64,000 bases of DNA from Mycobacterium sp. EPa45 (GCF_001021385.1 NZ_CP011773.1:2294001-2358000), one strand, 5' to 3'; shown: positions 10,404 to 20,950, counted from the stretch's first letter. Made by a program: numbers and translations. The notes: a model not told the origin generated them from the sequence alone.

Positions 10404-11747
10404 TCAGCCGATCTGGCCATAGCGCCGCAAGGCCTCGGCGCGCTCGACGGAGTGGTCGACGATCGGCTCCGGATAACCGGGCGGCGGACCACCCTTGAGC
10501 TTGTGGACGTCGCCGACGTCGGCCAGCTCCGGCACCCAGCGCCGCACGTAATCGCCGTTCGGGTCGAACTTCTGACCCTGCGTCGTGGGGTTGAACACTC
10601 GGAAGTACGGTGCGGCGTCGGTGCCCGACCCCGCGCACCACTGCCAGCCGTGCTGATTGTTGGCCATGTCGCCGTCGACGAGCTGTTCCAGGAACCACTG
10701 CGCGCCCCACTGCCACGGCACGTGCAGGTCCTTCACCAAGAACGACGCCACGATCATTCGCACCCGGTTGTGCACGAACCCCGACTCCCGCAGCTGGCGC
10801 ATCCCCGCGTCGACGATCGGAAACCCGGTGCGGCCCTCCTTCCAGGCCTCGAATGCCTTCTTGGCCTGCGGGCCGGTGTCCACCTCGATGGCGTCGAAGT
10901 TGCGGTTCCAGTTCCACCAGGCGCTGTCCGGCCACTGGCGCAGCACCGCTGCATAGAAGTCGCGGAACGCCAGCTCGCGCAGATACGTGGCCGGACCCTG
11001 GGCGCGAAAGCTCAGATCGGCGGCCATCGTCCGGGGATGGATCGTGCCGAACTTCAGGTGCGCTGACATGCGGCTGGTGCCCGGCTTGTCCGGACGGTTG
11101 CGGTCCGCGGCGTAGTCGGCCAGACCGGAGTCGACGAAATCGGCCCACCCCGCGAGCGCGGCGGCTTCGCCGGCTTCGAGATCCAGGTCGGCGCCTGGGT
11201 TGGGGGCATCGACCCGCAACTTCGACGGCAGCCCCGCCGGGTCGATCCAGTTCACGTTCGCGGTCGCCGACGGCGCGGGTTTCCGCCAGCCGACCTCACG
11301 CCACTTGGCGAGGAATGGCGTGAACACCTTGTACGGCGTTCCGTCGTCCTTCGTGACGCGGCCGGGTGCGACCAGATACGGGGAACCGGTGGCCTGCAGC
11401 GTGGCACCTGCGCCGGCCAATGCCGCGCTCACCGCCTCGTCGCGCCGCACTCCGAACGGGCTGAAATCGGCCGAGACATGGACCTCGCTGGCATCAATCT
11501 GATTGCATAACAACGGGATTCGCTCCTCGGGCCGTCCTCGGGTGATCAGCAGCCGGCCGTCGAGGGCATCGGACAATGCGCGCAACGAATCTCCGAGGAA
11601 CTGCAACCGCCGGGGACCCGACGATTTCTCCAACCGGGGATCCAGCACGAAGCAGGCCAGAACGTCGGACCCGTCGTTGGCTGCCTCCAGCACGGGGGGC
11701 AGGTCGTGCAGGCGGAGATCGCGGCGGAACCACAGCAGGGTCGGCAT
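10404..11747 (-). CDS. phr: deoxyribodipyrimidine photolyase (class I)
   Basis: This 447-residue enzyme repairs cyclobutane pyrimidine dimers using light. The N-terminal Rossmann domain for the antenna chromophore begins TLLWFRRDLRLHDLP. The C-terminal FAD domain has the class I signature in RMIVASFLVKDLHVPWQWG and DMANNQHGWQWCAGSGTDA. Length is standard. M. tuberculosis lacks photolyase, so its presence points to an environmental, light-exposed mycobacterium. It is divergent from an APC permease, with only about 35 bp between the starts. Confidence 0.95.
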   Translation of the reverse strand: MPTLLWFRRDLRLHDLPPVLEAANDGSDVLACFVLDPRLEKSSGPRRLQFLGDSLRALSDALDGRLLITRGRPEERIPLLCNQIDASEVHVSADFSPFGVRRDEAVSAALAGAGATLQATGSPYLVAPGRVTKDDGTPYKVFTPFLAKWREVGWRKPAPSATANVNWIDPAGLPSKLRVDAPNPGADLDLEAGEAAALAGWADFVDSGLADYAADRNRPDKPGTSRMSAHLKFGTIHPRTMAADLSFRAQGPATYLRELAFRDFYAAVLRQWPDSAWWNWNRNFDAIEVDTGPQAKKAFEAWKEGRTGFPIVDAGMRQLRESGFVHNRVRMIVASFLVKDLHVPWQWGAQWFLEQLVDGDMANNQHGWQWCAGSGTDAAPYFRVFNPTTQGQKFDPNGDYVRRWVPELADVGDVHKLKGGPPPGYPEPIVDHSVERAEALRRYGQIG

Positions 11748-11782
11748 GTTTCCATGCTGCCCTGTCGGGGCAGAAGCTATGC

Positions 11783-13129
11783 GTGGCCATCAACAGCGAG
11801 GCGCACCCGGCACATCCCCATGGACTGCAGAAGACTCTGAAGCTGCACTCGGTCGTGCTCTTCGGCCTGGCCTACATGGCGCCGATCATCGTTCTGGGCA
11901 TCTTCGGTGTGATCGCCGAGAAGTCCAATGGCGCGAGCGCCGGCTCCTACCTGCTGGCCACGGTGGCGATGCTGTTCACCGCCCTGAGCTACGGCCTGAT
12001 GGCCAAGCACTACCCGGTCTCCGGCTCGGCGTACACCTACGTACGCAAGTCCCTCGACGCCCGGCTCGGATTCGTTGTCGGCTGGGCGATCCTGCTGGAT
12101 TACCTGTTCCTACCGCTGGTCATTTGGCTGATCGGCGGGGCGTATCTGACGGGTCAGTTCCCGGGTGTGCCGTTCTGGGTGTGGATCGTCACGTTCATCA
12201 TCATCACCTCGGCGCTCAATATCATCGGCCTCAAGGTCGCCGACCGCACCAACTTCGTGCTGATGACCTTCCAGCTGCTCATACTGGTGATATTCGTCGC
12301 GCTGTCGATCGCGCACCTGGTTTCGAGCTCTGAAACACTGATCTCCGCAACGCCTTTCACGGGTGCCGGCGGTTTCACGGCGATCGCGGCCGGTGCCGCG
12401 GTCTCGGCGTATTCGTTCCTGGGTTTTGATGCCGTGAGCACCCTGACCGAGGAAACCTACGACGCGGAGAAGACCATCCCGCGGGCGATCGTGTTGGTTG
12501 CGCTGATCGGCGGTGCGATCTTCGTGGTCGTCTCGTACTTCGTCACGCTGGTGTCGCCGGGGGGCACCTTCGACAACGTCGACTCCCTCGCCGAAGACAT
12601 CGCCAAGACCATCGGCGGCAGCGTGTTCGGTGCGGTGTTCCTGGCGGCGCTGATCCTCGGCCAGTTCACCTCCGGGTTGGCGGCACAGGCGGCGGTGTCC
12701 CGGCTGCTCTACGCGATGGGCCGCGACGGAGTGCTGCCCCGGCGGGTGTTCGCGATGATCCTCGAGCGCTTCCACACGCCGGCGGCCAACATCGTGCTGG
12801 TCGGCTTCATCGGCCTGGCGGCGATCTTCCTCGACGTGGCCACCTCGACGTCGTTCATCAACTTCGGTGCATTCACCGCGTTCGCTCTGGTGAACGTGGC
12901 GGTCATCGGTTATTTCGCCCGCCACCGCGCCGACCGGCTCAACCCGTGGCGCTACGTGCTGCTGCCGGCGCTCGGCGTCATCATCGACGTCTACCTGCTG
13001 ACCCAACTCGACGAGAAGGCATTGATACTCGGCCTGAGCTGGTTGGGCATCGGCATCATCTATCTGCTGGTGCTCACCCGGGGGTTGACCCGCACGCCGC
13101 CGGAGCTTTCGATCGACGAAGCCGGCTGA
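11783..13129 (+). CDS. APC superfamily amino acid permease
   Basis: This protein of about 448 residues has around 12 hydrophobic helices. The conserved first helix is VVLFGLAYMAPIIVLGIFGV, then HYPVSGSAYTYVRKSL and the SFLGFDAVSTLTEET segment typical of APC carriers. I place the start at GTG 11783; no good SD sequence is visible and the exact start is uncertain. It is divergent from the photolyase gene and converges on the fasciclin gene, with no catabolic partner beside it. Substrate is unknown. Confidence 0.82.
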   Translation: MAINSEAHPAHPHGLQKTLKLHSVVLFGLAYMAPIIVLGIFGVIAEKSNGASAGSYLLATVAMLFTALSYGLMAKHYPVSGSAYTYVRKSLDARLGFVVGWAILLDYLFLPLVIWLIGGAYLTGQFPGVPFWVWIVTFIIITSALNIIGLKVADRTNFVLMTFQLLILVIFVALSIAHLVSSSETLISATPFTGAGGFTAIAAGAAVSAYSFLGFDAVSTLTEETYDAEKTIPRAIVLVALIGGAIFVVVSYFVTLVSPGGTFDNVDSLAEDIAKTIGGSVFGAVFLAALILGQFTSGLAAQAAVSRLLYAMGRDGVLPRRVFAMILERFHTPAANIVLVGFIGLAAIFLDVATSTSFINFGAFTAFALVNVAVIGYFARHRADRLNPWRYVLLPALGVIIDVYLLTQLDEKALILGLSWLGIGIIYLLVLTRGLTRTPPELSIDEAG

Positions 13130-13149
13130 CGTGCGGGTCCCGCGGGGGC

Positions 13150-13752
13150 TTATTGCGCCGGCGGCATGAGCACCGTGTCGATCAAGTACACCGTGGCGTT
13201 GGCGGTCCGCACGCCACCGCACACCACGTTGGCGCCGTTGACCTGGAGGTGATCGCCCGAACCGGTGACCGTCAGCTCCGCGCCCTGGACCGTCTTGTGG
13301 GTGCCGACCACCTGATTCGGTGCCGCCTGGCCGGGCACCACGTGGTAGGTCAGGATCGAGGTCAGCAAGTCCTTGTTGGTCTTGAGCTGATCGATGGTGG
13401 CCGGATCGATCTTCGCGAAGGCGGCATCAGTCGGTGCGAAGACGGTGAACTGGCCGCCGTTGAGGGTGTCCACGAGGTTGACCTCGGGATTCAGCTTGCC
13501 GGACAGGGCGGCCGTCAAGGTGGTCAGCATCGGATTGTTGGACGCCGCAACGGCTACCGGTGCCATGGACATGCCGCTGACCGAACCGGGGCCGGTCGGC
13601 ACCTGCTGGGCATACGCTGCACAACCCGGGCCAACCGGACCGGTGTGGTTGTCGGCCGCCGCGCTGGGTGCCAATCCCACCGAGAGGCCCAACACCGCGG
13701 CCAGGGAGATGCCGGCCAGGGAGCCCGCCTTCTTGGTTACCTTCATGGACAT
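13150..13752 (-). CDS. secreted fasciclin-domain protein, MPT70-like
   Basis: This 200-residue exported protein has a Sec signal peptide (residues 1-33, cleavage after PSAAA) and one fasciclin (FAS1) domain covering about residues 60-198. FAS1 hallmarks are [24 protein letters not shown] and the terminal [13 protein letters not shown]. Two cysteines (GPGCAAY and NVVCGGV) sit as in mycobacterial MPT70. AAAGGA lies 8 nt before ATG 13752. It is 87 bp downstream of its lipoprotein paralogue and probably shares its promoter. In M. tuberculosis the equivalent genes belong to the SigK regulon. Confidence 0.9.
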   Translation of the reverse strand: MSMKVTKKAGSLAGISLAAVLGLSVGLAPSAAADNHTGPVGPGCAAYAQQVPTGPGSVSGMSMAPVAVAASNNPMLTTLTAALSGKLNPEVNLVDTLNGGQFTVFAPTDAAFAKIDPATIDQLKTNKDLLTSILTYHVVPGQAAPNQVVGTHKTVQGAELTVTGSGDHLQVNGANVVCGGVRTANATVYLIDTVLMPPAQ

Positions 13753-13839
13753 TCGATCGTTCCTTTCGTAATGCGTTGCGCTGGAAGAGGTTCAGCGCGA
13801 CGTTGCTGATCTGTGGAGGGTCGTCAACGTGGTGCAGGG

Positions 13840-14505
13840 TTACTGGGCCGGCGGCATCAGCACCGTGTCGATGAGGTAGACGGTGGCGTTGGCCGTTTGG
13901 ACACCGCCGCACACCACGTTGGCGTCATTCACCTTCAGGTCGTTGCCCGCTCCGGTCACCGTGACCGTCGCGCCCTGGACGGTCTTGTGCTGCCCGACAA
14001 CTTGAGCCGGACTGGCCTGCGCCGGAACCACGTGGTACGTCAGGATCGAGGTCAACAGGTTCGAGTCGGTCTTGAGCTTCTCGATGGTGGCGGGATCGAT
14101 CTTGGCGAACGCGTCGTCGGTCGGAGCGAACACCGTGAACTGCCCGCTGTCGAGCGTCCGCACCAGGTTGACGTTCGGGTTGAGCTTGCCCGAGAGCGCC
14201 GATGTCAGCGTCTTCAGCAGCGGATTGTTACTGGCGGCCACCGTCACCGGGTCCTTCGACATGCCGGCCACGGACCCGGGTCCGGTGGGCACCTGCTCGG
14301 CGTAGCTCGCGCAGCCGGGGCCGACGAGTGAGCCGGCAGGTGCGGCGGCCGCCGAGGTGGTGGTCGTTGAGGTGGCAGCCGACGAGCTGCTCGACGCCGA
14401 GCTGCTCGACGATTGCGCCGTTGTACCGGTCGACGAGCAGCCCGCGAGGACTACGGCGGCCGCCGTCAGGCCGGCGGCGCTCAGAACGGTGCGGTGAAAT
14501 GCCAT
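13840..14505 (-). CDS. fasciclin-domain lipoprotein, MPT83-like
   Basis: This 221-residue cell-wall lipoprotein has a signal peptide ending in the lipobox VVLAGC, with lipidated C22. A 60-residue Ser/Ala/Thr-rich linker follows, a likely O-glycosylated spacer as in MPT83. Then comes one FAS1 domain with [24 protein letters not shown] and [19 protein letters not shown] precedes ATG 14505; the longer frame from 14562 lacks support. The paralogue lies directly downstream. In M. tuberculosis dipZ separates mpt83 and mpt70; here it is absent. Confidence 0.9.
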   Translation of the reverse strand: MAFHRTVLSAAGLTAAAVVLAGCSSTGTTAQSSSSSASSSSSAATSTTTTSAAAAPAGSLVGPGCASYAEQVPTGPGSVAGMSKDPVTVAASNNPLLKTLTSALSGKLNPNVNLVRTLDSGQFTVFAPTDDAFAKIDPATIEKLKTDSNLLTSILTYHVVPAQASPAQVVGQHKTVQGATVTVTGAGNDLKVNDANVVCGGVQTANATVYLIDTVLMPPAQ

Positions 14506-14572
14506 AGGTGACTCCCTTGTCGTGTGAATCTGTGCCAGTCGGTCGACCGGTCGTATCGGCAATGCACAGGCA

Positions 14573-14599
14573 ATTCGGCACGCTCCACGGCGCGGACGG
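14573..14599 (-). promoter_or_regulatory. candidate SigK-type promoter of the fasciclin genes
   Basis: On the minus strand CCGTCC (14599-14594) and CCGAAT (14578-14573) are separated by 15 bp. The known mycobacterial SigK elements are, as I recall, CCATCC and CCGAAT. One -35 base differs and the -10 is exact. Transcription would start about 60 bp before the lipoprotein gene at 14505. No second copy was seen before the downstream paralogue. sigK itself is not in the window. Confidence 0.45.
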
Positions 14600-14721
14600 G
14601 TGTACCCGGGCCGGGGTCACAAACGCGTCATAGTCGGGCGGACGCGCAATCGGGAGCAGATGTGACGCCCCGACTCATCGCCGATGCCGGCATTGCGGAC
14701 CGCACGCGGCACAATTGAGAG

Positions 14722-15888
14722 GTGAGCGCCGCCAACCGTCTCCGGGTCCTGATCCTGGGCAGCACCGGTTCCATCGGAACCCAGGCCCTGGAGGTCATCG
14801 CCGAGAACCCGGACCGCTTCGAAGTCGTCGGTCTGGCCGCCGGCGGCGGAAATCCGGACCTGCTGGCCCGGCAGCGCGCTGAAACCGGTGTGACCAACAT
14901 CGCCGTCGCCGATCCCGAAGCGGCCGAGAAGGTCGGCGATGTGACCTACAGCGGGCCCGATGCGGTCACCCGGCTGATCGAGACCACGCAAGCCGACGTC
15001 GTGCTCAATGCCCTGGTCGGCGCGCTGGGACTGAAGCCCACCCTGGCAGCGCTGGCCACCGGCGCCCGGTTGGCCCTGGCCAACAAGGAATCGCTGGTCG
15101 CCGGCGGACCGCTGGTCGTCAAGGCCGCGCGTCCCGGTCAGATCGTGCCGGTCGACTCCGAGCACTCGGCGCTGGCCCAGTGTCTGCGCTCCGGCACCGC
15201 CGGCGAGGTGGCCAAATTGGTGCTCACCGCCTCGGGCGGCCCGTTCCGCGGCTGGTCGGCTGCCCAGCTCGAGCCCGTCACACCCGAGCAGGCCGGCGCC
15301 CATCCCACCTGGAACATGGGGCCGATGAACACGCTGAACTCGGCGTCGCTGGTCAACAAGGGCCTGGAGCTGATCGAGACGCACCTACTGTTCGCCGTGC
15401 CCTACGAGCGCATCGAAGTCGTGGTGCACCCGCAGTCGATCGTGCACTCCATGGTGACGTTCACCGACGGCTCCACGATCGCGCAGGCCAGCCCACCGGA
15501 CATGAAGCTGCCGATCTCGCTGGCGCTCGGCTGGCCGGATCGGGTGCCGGCCGCAGCCGCGGCCTGCGACTTCACCAAGGCCTCGACCTGGGAGTTCGAG
15601 CCGCTCGACGCGTCGGTGTTCCCCGCCGTCGACCTGGCCCGGCACGCGGGACAGAGCGGCGGCTGCCTGACCGCGGTCTACAACGCCGCCAATGAAGAGG
15701 CCGCCGAGGCCTTCCTCGACGGAAAGATCCGGTTCCCGGCCATCGTGCGGACAATCGCTGACGTGCTGCACGCCGCAGACCAGTGGGCCGCCGAACCAGC
15801 TACCGTGGAAGAAGTACTTGACGCGCAGCGCTGGGCACGGCAGCGGGCTCGCGAGGCCGTCACACAGGAGGTCGCTTCAATCCGATGA
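14722..15888 (+). CDS. dxr: 1-deoxy-D-xylulose 5-phosphate reductoisomerase
   Basis: This 388-residue enzyme performs the second step of the MEP isoprenoid pathway (DXP to MEP, NADPH and a divalent metal). The NADPH site [13 protein letters not shown], the conserved [10 protein letters not shown], the metal/substrate motif [13 protein letters not shown] and [16 protein letters not shown] are intact. It starts at GTG 14722. Its stop overlaps the next start, coupling it to rip1; ispG of the same pathway follows. Confidence 0.97.
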   Translation: MSAANRLRVLILGSTGSIGTQALEVIAENPDRFEVVGLAAGGGNPDLLARQRAETGVTNIAVADPEAAEKVGDVTYSGPDAVTRLIETTQADVVLNALVGALGLKPTLAALATGARLALANKESLVAGGPLVVKAARPGQIVPVDSEHSALAQCLRSGTAGEVAKLVLTASGGPFRGWSAAQLEPVTPEQAGAHPTWNMGPMNTLNSASLVNKGLELIETHLLFAVPYERIEVVVHPQSIVHSMVTFTDGSTIAQASPPDMKLPISLALGWPDRVPAAAAACDFTKASTWEFEPLDASVFPAVDLARHAGQSGGCLTAVYNAANEEAAEAFLDGKIRFPAIVRTIADVLHAADQWAAEPATVEEVLDAQRWARQRAREAVTQEVASIR

Positions 15889-17123
15889 TGTTCGTTATCG
15901 GCATCGCGCTGTTCGCATTGTGCATCCTCATCTCGGTGGCCCTGCACGAGTGCGGTCACATGTGGGTGGCACGCGCGACCGGAATGAAGGTTCGCCGCTA
16001 CTTCGTGGGCTTCGGACCGACGCTGTGGTCGACGCACCGGCCCAACAAGCTCGGATCCACCGAGTACGGCGTCAAGGCCGTCCCGCTGGGCGGCTTCTGC
16101 GATATCGCCGGCATGACGTCGGTGGAGGAACTCACCCCAGTAGAGCGCCCGTACGCGATGTTCAAGCAGGACACCTGGAAGCGGGTGGCGGTGCTGTTCG
16201 CCGGGCCGGCGATGAACTTCATCATCGGACTGGTGCTGATCTATGGGATCGCCGTCGTGTGGGGTCTGCCCAACCTGCACGCGCCGACCACCGCCGTCGT
16301 GGGCGAAACATCGTGTGTCGCACCACAAGTCAGCAAGGACAAGCTCGCCGACTGCGCCGGTCCCGGCCCGGCGGCCCTGGCCGGCATCAAGCCCGGCGAC
16401 GTCGTTCTCAAGGTCGGCGGCACCGAGGTGAAGAACTTCGACGAGATGGTCGCCGCCGTGCGCAAGGCCGCCGGACCGACGCCGTTCGTCGTGCAGCGCA
16501 CCGAAAACGGTGCCACTCGTGAGTTCACCACCACCGTTGATGTCACCGCCACCCAGCGCCTCGTCGCCAAGGAGAAGGGTGCCGAGCCGGTGCCCACCAA
16601 CGTCGGCGCCGTCGGTATCGCCGCGGCGACGTTCCCGCCCGCGCAGTACAACGTCTTGACCGCCATCCCGGCGACGTTCACTTTCACCGGTGATCTGACC
16701 GTCGAACTGGGCAAGTCGCTGGCGAAGATTCCGACCAAGGTCGGTGCGCTGGTGCACTCCATCGGCGGCGGCGAGCGTGATCCCGAGACCCCCATCAGCG
16801 TCGTGGGCGCCAGCATCATCGGCGGCGACACGGTCGATCACGGGCTGTGGGTGGCGTTCTGGTTCTTCCTGGCCCAGCTGAACTTCGTGCTCGGTGCGAT
16901 CAACCTGGTGCCGTTGCTGCCGTTCGACGGCGGCCACATCGCGATCGCGGTGTTCGAGAAGATCCGCAACCTCGTCCGATCGGCGCGCGGCAAGGTCGCC
17001 GCGGCGCCGGTCAATTACCTGAAGCTGATGCCCGCCACCTACGTGATCCTGGTTGTGGTGGTCGGCTACATGCTGTTGACCGTCACCGCCGACCTGGTCA
17101 ATCCGATCCGGCTGTTCCAGTAG
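15885..17123 (+). CDS. rip1: site-2 intramembrane zinc metalloprotease (Rip1/RseP family)
   Basis: This 412-residue membrane protease has its active-site motif HECGH at residues 21-25 inside the first helix and the second zinc motif in [12 protein letters not shown]. One PDZ domain lies at about residues 130-220 ([19 protein letters not shown]). Homologue Rip1 of M. tuberculosis cleaves anti-sigma factors including those of SigK, SigL and SigM, which gives a functional tie to the fasciclin genes upstream. The ATG overlaps the dxr stop. Confidence 0.95.
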   Translation: MMFVIGIALFALCILISVALHECGHMWVARATGMKVRRYFVGFGPTLWSTHRPNKLGSTEYGVKAVPLGGFCDIAGMTSVEELTPVERPYAMFKQDTWKRVAVLFAGPAMNFIIGLVLIYGIAVVWGLPNLHAPTTAVVGETSCVAPQVSKDKLADCAGPGPAALAGIKPGDVVLKVGGTEVKNFDEMVAAVRKAAGPTPFVVQRTENGATREFTTTVDVTATQRLVAKEKGAEPVPTNVGAVGIAAATFPPAQYNVLTAIPATFTFTGDLTVELGKSLAKIPTKVGALVHSIGGGERDPETPISVVGASIIGGDTVDHGLWVAFWFFLAQLNFVLGAINLVPLLPFDGGHIAIAVFEKIRNLVRSARGKVAAAPVNYLKLMPATYVILVVVVGYMLLTVTADLVNPIRLFQ

Positions 17124-17149
17124 CCGCCCGCAATGTTGGAGATGAAGTA

Positions 17150-18322
17150 GTGACTTCCATAGGCCTGGGCATGCCCGCCCCGCCGGCGCCCGTGCTGGCG
17201 CCGCGTCGAAAGACCCGCCAGCTGATGGTGCGCGATGTCGGCGTCGGCAGCGACTACCCGATCTCGGTGCAATCGATGTGCACCACCAAGACCCACGACG
17301 TCAACTCGACGCTGCAGCAGATCGCCGAGTTGACCGCTGCCGGTTGCGACATCGTCCGAGTGGCCTGCCCGCGCCAGGAGGACGCCGACGCGTTGTCCGA
17401 GATCGCCAAGCACAGCAACATCCCGGTGATCGCGGACATCCACTTTCAGCCGAAGTACATCTTCGCCGCGATCGACGCGGGCTGCGCGGCCGTGCGCGTG
17501 AACCCCGGCAACATCAAGGAGTTCGACGGCCGGGTGGGCGAGGTCGCCAAGGCGGCAGGAGCGGCGGGCATCCCGATCCGCATCGGCGTCAACGCCGGAT
17601 CGCTGGACAAGCGCTTCATGGATAAGTACGGCAAGGCCACCCCGGAAGCGCTCGTCGAGTCCGCGCTGTGGGAAGCCTCGCTGTTCGAGGAACACGGCTT
17701 CGGCAACATCAAGATCAGCGTCAAGCACAACGACCCCGTGGTCATGGTGGCCGCCTACGAGCAGCTCGCCGAAAAGTGCGACTACCCACTGCACCTCGGC
17801 GTGACCGAGGCCGGGCCGGCGTTTCAGGGCACCATCAAGTCGGCCGTCGCTTTCGGCTCACTGCTGTCGCGGGGGATCGGTGACACGATCCGCGTCTCGC
17901 TGTCGGCCCCGCCGGTCGAAGAGGTCAAGGTCGGCATCCAGATCCTGGAGTCGCTGAACCTGCGACCGCGCGGTCTCGAGATCGTGTCCTGCCCCTCGTG
18001 CGGGCGGGCCCAGGTCGACGTCTACACGTTGGCCAACGCCGTGTCGGCCGGTCTGGACGGTCTCGATGTGCCGCTGCGGGTGGCCGTCATGGGCTGCGTC
18101 GTCAACGGGCCGGGCGAGGCGCGCGAGGCCGATCTCGGCGTGGCGTCGGGCAACGGCAAGGGACAGATTTTCGTCAAGGGCGAAGTCATCAAGACGGTGC
18201 CCGAGGCGCTGATCGTCGAGACGCTGATCGAAGAGGCCATGAGACTGGCCTCCGAGATAGGTGAAGCCCAGCGTGACACCGGCACATCTGCCAGCGGTTC
18301 GCCCGTCGTGACCGTAAGCTGA
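17150..18322 (+). CDS. ispG: 4-hydroxy-3-methylbut-2-enyl diphosphate synthase
   Basis: This 390-residue 4Fe-4S enzyme (GcpE) converts MEcPP to HMBPP, the penultimate step of the MEP pathway. The N-terminal TIM-barrel motifs [12 protein letters not shown] and [13 protein letters not shown] are present. The cluster cysteines are in [14 protein letters not shown] and in [13 protein letters not shown], with the conserved glutamate after it. I chose GTG 17150, which has a GGAGATGAA stretch upstream; a much longer open frame back into rip1 is a shadow. The gene lies 26 bp after rip1. Confidence 0.96.
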   Translation: MTSIGLGMPAPPAPVLAPRRKTRQLMVRDVGVGSDYPISVQSMCTTKTHDVNSTLQQIAELTAAGCDIVRVACPRQEDADALSEIAKHSNIPVIADIHFQPKYIFAAIDAGCAAVRVNPGNIKEFDGRVGEVAKAAGAAGIPIRIGVNAGSLDKRFMDKYGKATPEALVESALWEASLFEEHGFGNIKISVKHNDPVVMVAAYEQLAEKCDYPLHLGVTEAGPAFQGTIKSAVAFGSLLSRGIGDTIRVSLSAPPVEEVKVGIQILESLNLRPRGLEIVSCPSCGRAQVDVYTLANAVSAGLDGLDVPLRVAVMGCVVNGPGEAREADLGVASGNGKGQIFVKGEVIKTVPEALIVETLIEEAMRLASEIGEAQRDTGTSASGSPVVTVS

Positions 18323-18328
18323 TGGCGT

Positions 18329-18344
18329 AACCCGCTGGGGTTTT
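18329..18344 (+). terminator. possible short intrinsic terminator after ispG
   Basis: AACCC (18329-18333), a GCTG loop and GGGTT (18338-18342) are followed by two more T residues, 6 bp after the ispG stop. The stem is only 5 bp, so strength would be modest. It would close the dxr-rip1-ispG transcript before the GNAT gene. Confidence 0.35.
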
Positions 18345-18366
18345 CACTCCGCAGAAAGTAACGCCC

Positions 18367-19221
18367 ATGTCGGCTCCGCCACTGTTTCGTCTGGTCGACG
18401 AACGACGGGTGTCTCCTGCTCGTGACGCTGCGGCGGTGAGCCGCGTGCTCGCCGACGATCCTGTCGGCTCCTGCATGGTGGCAGCACGGGTCGCCGACCA
18501 CGGAGTCGAACCCCAGGCGATCGGCGGAGAGCTGTGGACGCGGCGGCGCGCTGAGGAATCGCTGTGTTACGCGGGGGCCAATCTGATCCCGCTGCGCGGC
18601 GCGCAACCCGACCTGCATGCGTTCGCCGATAAGGCGATGAGTACCGCGCGGCGCTGCTCGTCTCTGGTCGGCCGGGCCGAATTGGTGTTGCCGATGTGGG
18701 ACCGCCTGCAACACGCGTGGGGACCGGCCCGCGACGTCCGCGATCGCCAACCACTCATGGCCCTCGGTGTGGCGCCGTCGTCCCGGATCGACCCGGCGGT
18801 GCGGCGGGTGCGGGTCGACGAGCTCGACGCCTACCTGGTGGCCGCGATCGACATGTTCATCGGTGAGGTCGGCATTGATCCGCGGATCGGCGACGGCGGT
18901 CGGGGGTACCGCCGCCGGGTCGCCAGTCTGATCGCAGCGGGCCGCGCCTATGCCCGCTTCGAGCACGGCCAGGTCGTGTTCAAGGCCGAGGTGGGATCGC
19001 AATCTCCGGTGGTCGGTCAGATCCAGGGCGTGTGGGTGCACCCGGAGTGGCGCGGCCGTGGGCTCGGCACCGCAGGCACGGCGGCCGTGGCCGCCGCCGT
19101 CGTCAACAGTGGACGGATCGCAAGCTTGTACGTCAACAGCTTCAACGAGGTTGCCCGCGCGGCCTACGCCCGGGTGGGCTTCGCCGAGGTCGGCACGTTC
19201 GCGACCGTCCTGCTCGACTGA
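18367..19221 (+). CDS. GNAT family N-acetyltransferase with N-terminal DUF4081 domain
   Basis: This 284-residue protein has an N-terminal region (about residues 1-130) matching the actinobacterial domain usually called DUF4081. A C-terminal GNAT fold follows, with the acetyl-CoA loop in VHPEWRGRGLGTAGTAAV and the terminal strands SLYVNSFNEVARAAYARVGF. M. tuberculosis carries an equivalent (Rv2867c) right after gcpE/ispG, so the position is conserved. The acceptor is unknown. Confidence 0.88.
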   Translation: MSAPPLFRLVDERRVSPARDAAAVSRVLADDPVGSCMVAARVADHGVEPQAIGGELWTRRRAEESLCYAGANLIPLRGAQPDLHAFADKAMSTARRCSSLVGRAELVLPMWDRLQHAWGPARDVRDRQPLMALGVAPSSRIDPAVRRVRVDELDAYLVAAIDMFIGEVGIDPRIGDGGRGYRRRVASLIAAGRAYARFEHGQVVFKAEVGSQSPVVGQIQGVWVHPEWRGRGLGTAGTAAVAAAVVNSGRIASLYVNSFNEVARAAYARVGFAEVGTFATVLLD

Positions 19222-19375
19222 GCGTGCGCCACGCCGATTTGCTCGATCTGAAACGCGATCGTCCCACTCCCGCTTAACATGGGTGTTACGCGCCGAAAGT
19301 CGCGTCTGTGTCGGGGAGTTCGCGGGTGTCCGCGCGGTTTGCGGCCTGCTCGCGTTGTCGAGTCGGGGGGTCGAC

Positions 19376-20785
19376 ATGCGGGGTCCTGTTTCCGGTTTGC
19401 CATGCTCGGGCTGGGTGGCCGGTGCGCTGATGGCCGTGGGGCTCGGTGCCTCGATCACCGTGGGATGCGGCATCGCGGCCGCCGACGACGGCTCGGCGGC
19501 ATCGTCGCCGTCGAAATCCGGCTCTGCCCATACCAATCCGGCGTCATCGGGCACCGCCGCGAGCGCGTCCGTGCGCGGGCCGCAGAAGAAAGCGGTGGCA
19601 ACTAGCCGACGCTCTGCCGCGCCGCCGGCGGCCGTCGGGTCGACAGGACGTCGCCTCAAAGCTCCGACGGTGCCTGAAATCAGCGCTACCGCGACGGCGG
19701 CAGCAGCGCAGCCGACGGCGAGGGCGACGTCGACCAACAGCGCTTCGGCGGTTCCGAATCCGCTGGGGTTCCTCGATGCGATCATCCGGCAGATCCAGGT
19801 CACATTCTTCAACCGCACACCGACGATCTATTACGACGCGTCTAAGAACGTGATCAATGGCGACGGCACGATCACCGGACAGGTCGTCGGCAGCGACGCC
19901 GACGGAGACGCGCTGAAGTACACCGTGAGCACTGCGGCCGACGGGACGGTGGCGATCGACAGCAGCGGCGAGTTCACCTACACACCCGGCGCGGGCTTCG
20001 TCCCCTCGAGCGGCGATATCTTCACCGCGTCGGTCAGCGACGCCACGCCCGGGCAGTACCACGGACTGATTGGACTGCTGGTTCCCGGATGGGGGTCGAC
20101 GGCAAGTCTCACTGCGAAGGTGACCGGTCTCATCACACCCCCCGGTGATCCGGGAGGTGTCGGGACATGGGGCACGCCAACACGATCCGCGTTTTTCACC
20201 GACTGGTCGGTGCTGTCGGACTGGTGGGTCTACAACGGCACAACCCAGCACGGCAACCGGACACCCAACCAGATCTCGTTCGCCGACGGCGTCATGACGC
20301 TGTCCGGTGACGCGGCAGGCAACGACGCGGGCATCGCGTGGGGACCCGGCCAGCAGTACGGCGGGTGGGAGGTGCGGGTCAAGATTCCTGCGGGTGCGCC
20401 CAACTACGACCCCGTGCTGCTGCTCTGGCCGGACGCCGAAAACTGGCCTACCGGAGGCGAAATCGACTTCATGGAGATCTGGGGCGACGGGTCCCGGCAG
20501 GCCGTGAACTCGGTTCTGCACTACTCGTCGACCAATCAACAGGCCGGCGCGACCATGACGGTGGACGCCACCCAATGGCACACCTACGCGGTGAAGTGGA
20601 CGCCCACGGAGATCACCACCTACGTCGACGGCACGCCGATCTTCACCACGAAGGACACCTCGACGTTCCCGCCCGGCCCAATGCATCTGGCCATCCAGCT
20701 GGACATGCTTGGTCCCGACATCTCGGCCGGAGCCCAGATGCAGGTGGCCTGGGTCAAGGAGTATTCGTTGGCGTCGGTCCTCTGA
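19376..20785 (+). CDS. secreted GH16 family glycoside hydrolase with Ig/cadherin-like domain
   Basis: This protein of about 469 residues has an N-terminal signal peptide (cleavage near AAADD, residue 38) and a Ser/Ala/Thr-rich linker to about residue 135. A tandem-repeat type beta domain (about 145-245: NGDGTITGQVVGSDADGDAL, then GEFTYTPGAGF) is like those in many mycobacterial surface proteins. The GH16 catalytic domain covers about 260-469. The active-site motif is E362-I-D364-F-M-E367, nucleophile and acid/base in place. GH16 members cleave beta-1,3 or mixed glucans, agar-type or other beta-glycans, so the substrate is open. A related GH16 gene follows directly. Confidence 0.88.
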   Translation: MRGPVSGLPCSGWVAGALMAVGLGASITVGCGIAAADDGSAASSPSKSGSAHTNPASSGTAASASVRGPQKKAVATSRRSAAPPAAVGSTGRRLKAPTVPEISATATAAAAQPTARATSTNSASAVPNPLGFLDAIIRQIQVTFFNRTPTIYYDASKNVINGDGTITGQVVGSDADGDALKYTVSTAADGTVAIDSSGEFTYTPGAGFVPSSGDIFTASVSDATPGQYHGLIGLLVPGWGSTASLTAKVTGLITPPGDPGGVGTWGTPTRSAFFTDWSVLSDWWVYNGTTQHGNRTPNQISFADGVMTLSGDAAGNDAGIAWGPGQQYGGWEVRVKIPAGAPNYDPVLLLWPDAENWPTGGEIDFMEIWGDGSRQAVNSVLHYSSTNQQAGATMTVDATQWHTYAVKWTPTEITTYVDGTPIFTTKDTSTFPPGPMHLAIQLDMLGPDISAGAQMQVAWVKEYSLASVL

Positions 20786-20950
20786 CCGGCCGCGAACAGT
20801 GTCTCCGCTCAAAAGACTTGCGCGAGTTGGCTTTTCTCGGCGTCACTTCACGTTATGTTGTTGGCGCGACGACGTCGTGCCCACAGAGGCCGGTGTCGGG
20901 GTGACCGCCGTTGTGGCGCCCCATGCCGCGTTAGTGGGGTAGGGGGAAAC

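Noticed and set aside
18022-19818. 598-codon minus-strand frame across ispG, the GNAT gene and the GH16 start
   Set aside because: It crosses three genes with clear motifs and intergenic sequence. Its translation has no recognisable domain and is Arg/Pro/Ala-rich.
20869-20878. Palindrome ACGACGTCGT between the GH16 genes
   Set aside because: CG-rich 10-bp palindromes are common in this genome type and there is no partner site or regulator nearby.
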